Position numbers and translations under genes: made by a program
Shown: positions 6,164 through 6,779 of the stretch, one piece after another
Layout of the letters: each line of letters begins with the position of its first letter
Numbering within the stretch: the stretch's first letter is position 1
Source: JBFHRE01 sp036745195
GTDB taxonomy: Bacteria; Actinomycetota; Acidimicrobiia; Spongiisociales; ZC4RG35
Direction of reading: 5' to 3'
Length of the DNA stretch: 6,779 nt
Assembly (NCBI GenBank): GCA_036745195.1
Contig: DAIOGO010000141.1
Location: forward strand, 1 to 6,779
Notes under the pieces: model-generated
Told to the model about the DNA's origin: nothing
The model's input: only the letters and a program-made list of their open reading frames with translations
Database searches by the model: none

Positions 6164-6180
6164 TCTCCTCCCCGAGGAGA
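6164..6180. promoter_or_regulatory. Palindrome TCTCCTC-CCC-GAGGAGA in divergent intergenic region
   Basis: A perfect 7-bp inverted repeat with a three-base centre lies 23 to 39 bases upstream of the dmdA-like start, overlapping where its -35 region would be. This is a suitable place for a repressor or activator to act on the divergent pair. The sequence is purine/pyrimidine biased, so chance is possible. Confidence 0.3.
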
Positions 6181-6312
6181 TGAGGCCGGGTCGCCGGCGC
6201 CAGGTCGAGGCAGGCCAACGCCCTCGCCTCCGGTCGCCAGGAGATGGGAATTAGTGCCCTTCCCGGCAGTTGCCCTGCGGGAGGAGACTGGAGGCAACGG
6301 AGGAATCCCCCG

Positions 6313-6723
6313 GTGGTGGGCGCGGTGGAGCGCACGCTCGATGTCCGTACCAACAGCATCACCCCCCTTTTGAGGGTGAGGATGCGGGTGTCTGGCGCGA
6401 GGGTGGACGTGTCCTGGACCCAGACCGTGCTGGGAATGATCCCGCTCCGCCGACGATCCGCCGGCTGTCCCGACCGGGCGAAGGCCTGGCTCGGACCCCG
6501 TTTCTTCCCGGATCGTGCCCTGTTTTCCCTGCTGGCGTTGGCGGTTGCCCTTTCCAGCTCTGGTTGGCTGAAGCCGGCGGCGGGGGTAGTGGCAGGAGTG
6601 ACGGCGATTCTGAGCGTGGTGATGGTGCTCAACCTCCCCGAGGTCGGTGGGTCGACGGCCCGGGTCCCGGTGTGCTGGCTGCACCGGCGTCGGATCACCG
6701 ACTTCCTCAGGGAGGACGGATGA
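6313..6723 (+). CDS. Small membrane protein of unknown function
   Basis: A 136-residue product I do not recognise with certainty. The GTG at 6313 is chosen because GGAGG (6299-6303) lies nine bases before it; a GTG at 6325 and an ATG at 6244 are alternatives. The N-terminal part is basic and beta-like (R21 to V39), followed by LGMIPLRRR (40-48). Two hydrophobic segments follow at about 69-83 and 88-108, then a short basic tail with PVCWLHRRR. This layout, a strand-rich segment with an L-G-x-I-P turn ahead of a TM hairpin, recalls small PH-like membrane proteins of Actinobacteria, but that is a guess. Third codon positions are strongly GC, which supports real coding. It is divergent from the dmdA-like gene and overlaps the next gene by up to four bases, with that gene's ribosome binding site inside its end. 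Confidence 0.7.
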   Translation: MVGAVERTLDVRTNSITPLLRVRMRVSGARVDVSWTQTVLGMIPLRRRSAGCPDRAKAWLGPRFFPDRALFSLLALAVALSSSGWLKPAAGVVAGVTAILSVVMVLNLPEVGGSTARVPVCWLHRRRITDFLREDG

Positions 6724-6779
6724 TGGTTCTGGACACGGCGGAATCCGTGGTCCGGGTGGCCGGGATCCTCTCGACCGTC
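6720..6779 (+). CDS. Start of an unidentified gene, cut by window end
   Basis: Only about 20 codons are visible, starting MMVLDTAESVVRVAGILSTV. The ATG at 6720 overlaps the previous stop as ATGA; a second ATG at 6723 is better spaced (seven bases) from GGAGG at 6711-6715. The overlap and the ribosome binding site indicate translational coupling to the small membrane protein. Too little is present to name a family. Confidence 0.65.
   Translation, partial: MMVLDTAESVVRVAGILSTV

Noticed and set aside
6142..6684. Longer N-terminus (to 551 residues) for the DmdA-like protein
   Set aside because: The extension is His/Arg/Gly-rich, antisense to the small membrane protein, and unlike any GcvT relative. 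The GTG at 6141 gives the family length.

Overview
The window is GC-rich, with G or C at most third codon positions, and looks like chromosomal DNA of a high-GC actinobacterium. A member of Acidimicrobiia or a relative is my best guess. This rests on base composition, GTG start codons, one possible leaderless start, a secreted subtilase with a Trp-rich tail, and an N-terminal kinase membrane domain of a kind I recall from Actinobacteria. The taxonomy is inference only. I see no transposase, phage gene or CRISPR array.

Layout. (1) 1-343, minus strand: 5' part of a small cupin protein, cut by the window edge. (2) 344-809: a 466-base stretch with no convincing gene. It holds a degenerate tRNA-Arg(ACG)-like sequence (511-597), imperfect direct and inverted repeats around it, a second tRNA-like scrap, an 8-bp hairpin and a pair of GGTCGA repeats ahead of the next gene. 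(3) 810-2324, plus: a secreted subtilisin-family (S8) serine protease with a complete catalytic set, a Thr-rich linker and an unusual tail in which 16 tryptophans recur exactly every five residues. (4) 2324-4306, plus: a multi-TM, GAF-containing hybrid-free sensor histidine kinase whose start codon overlaps the protease stop codon (TGATG). (5) 4312-4342: a hairpin between convergent genes. (6) 4338-4985, minus: a PlsC-type acyltransferase. (7) 5029-6141, minus: a GcvT-fold protein closely resembling DMSP demethylase DmdA. (8) 6142-6312: a divergent intergenic region with a candidate leaderless promoter and a short palindrome. (9) 6313-6723, plus: a small membrane protein of unknown function, followed with overlap by the first codons of another gene (6720 onward) that runs off the window.

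How the genes fit together. The protease and kinase are almost certainly co-translated and form the most distinctive unit here: a secreted protease with a possible wall- or ligand-binding tail, made together with a membrane sensor kinase that has no response regulator in view. The DmdA-like protein and PlsC lie in the same direction 43 bases apart and may be co-transcribed, although their functions (C1/methylated sulfur metabolism and phospholipid acylation) do not obviously join. The rightmost two plus-strand genes overlap and probably form the start of a separate operon.
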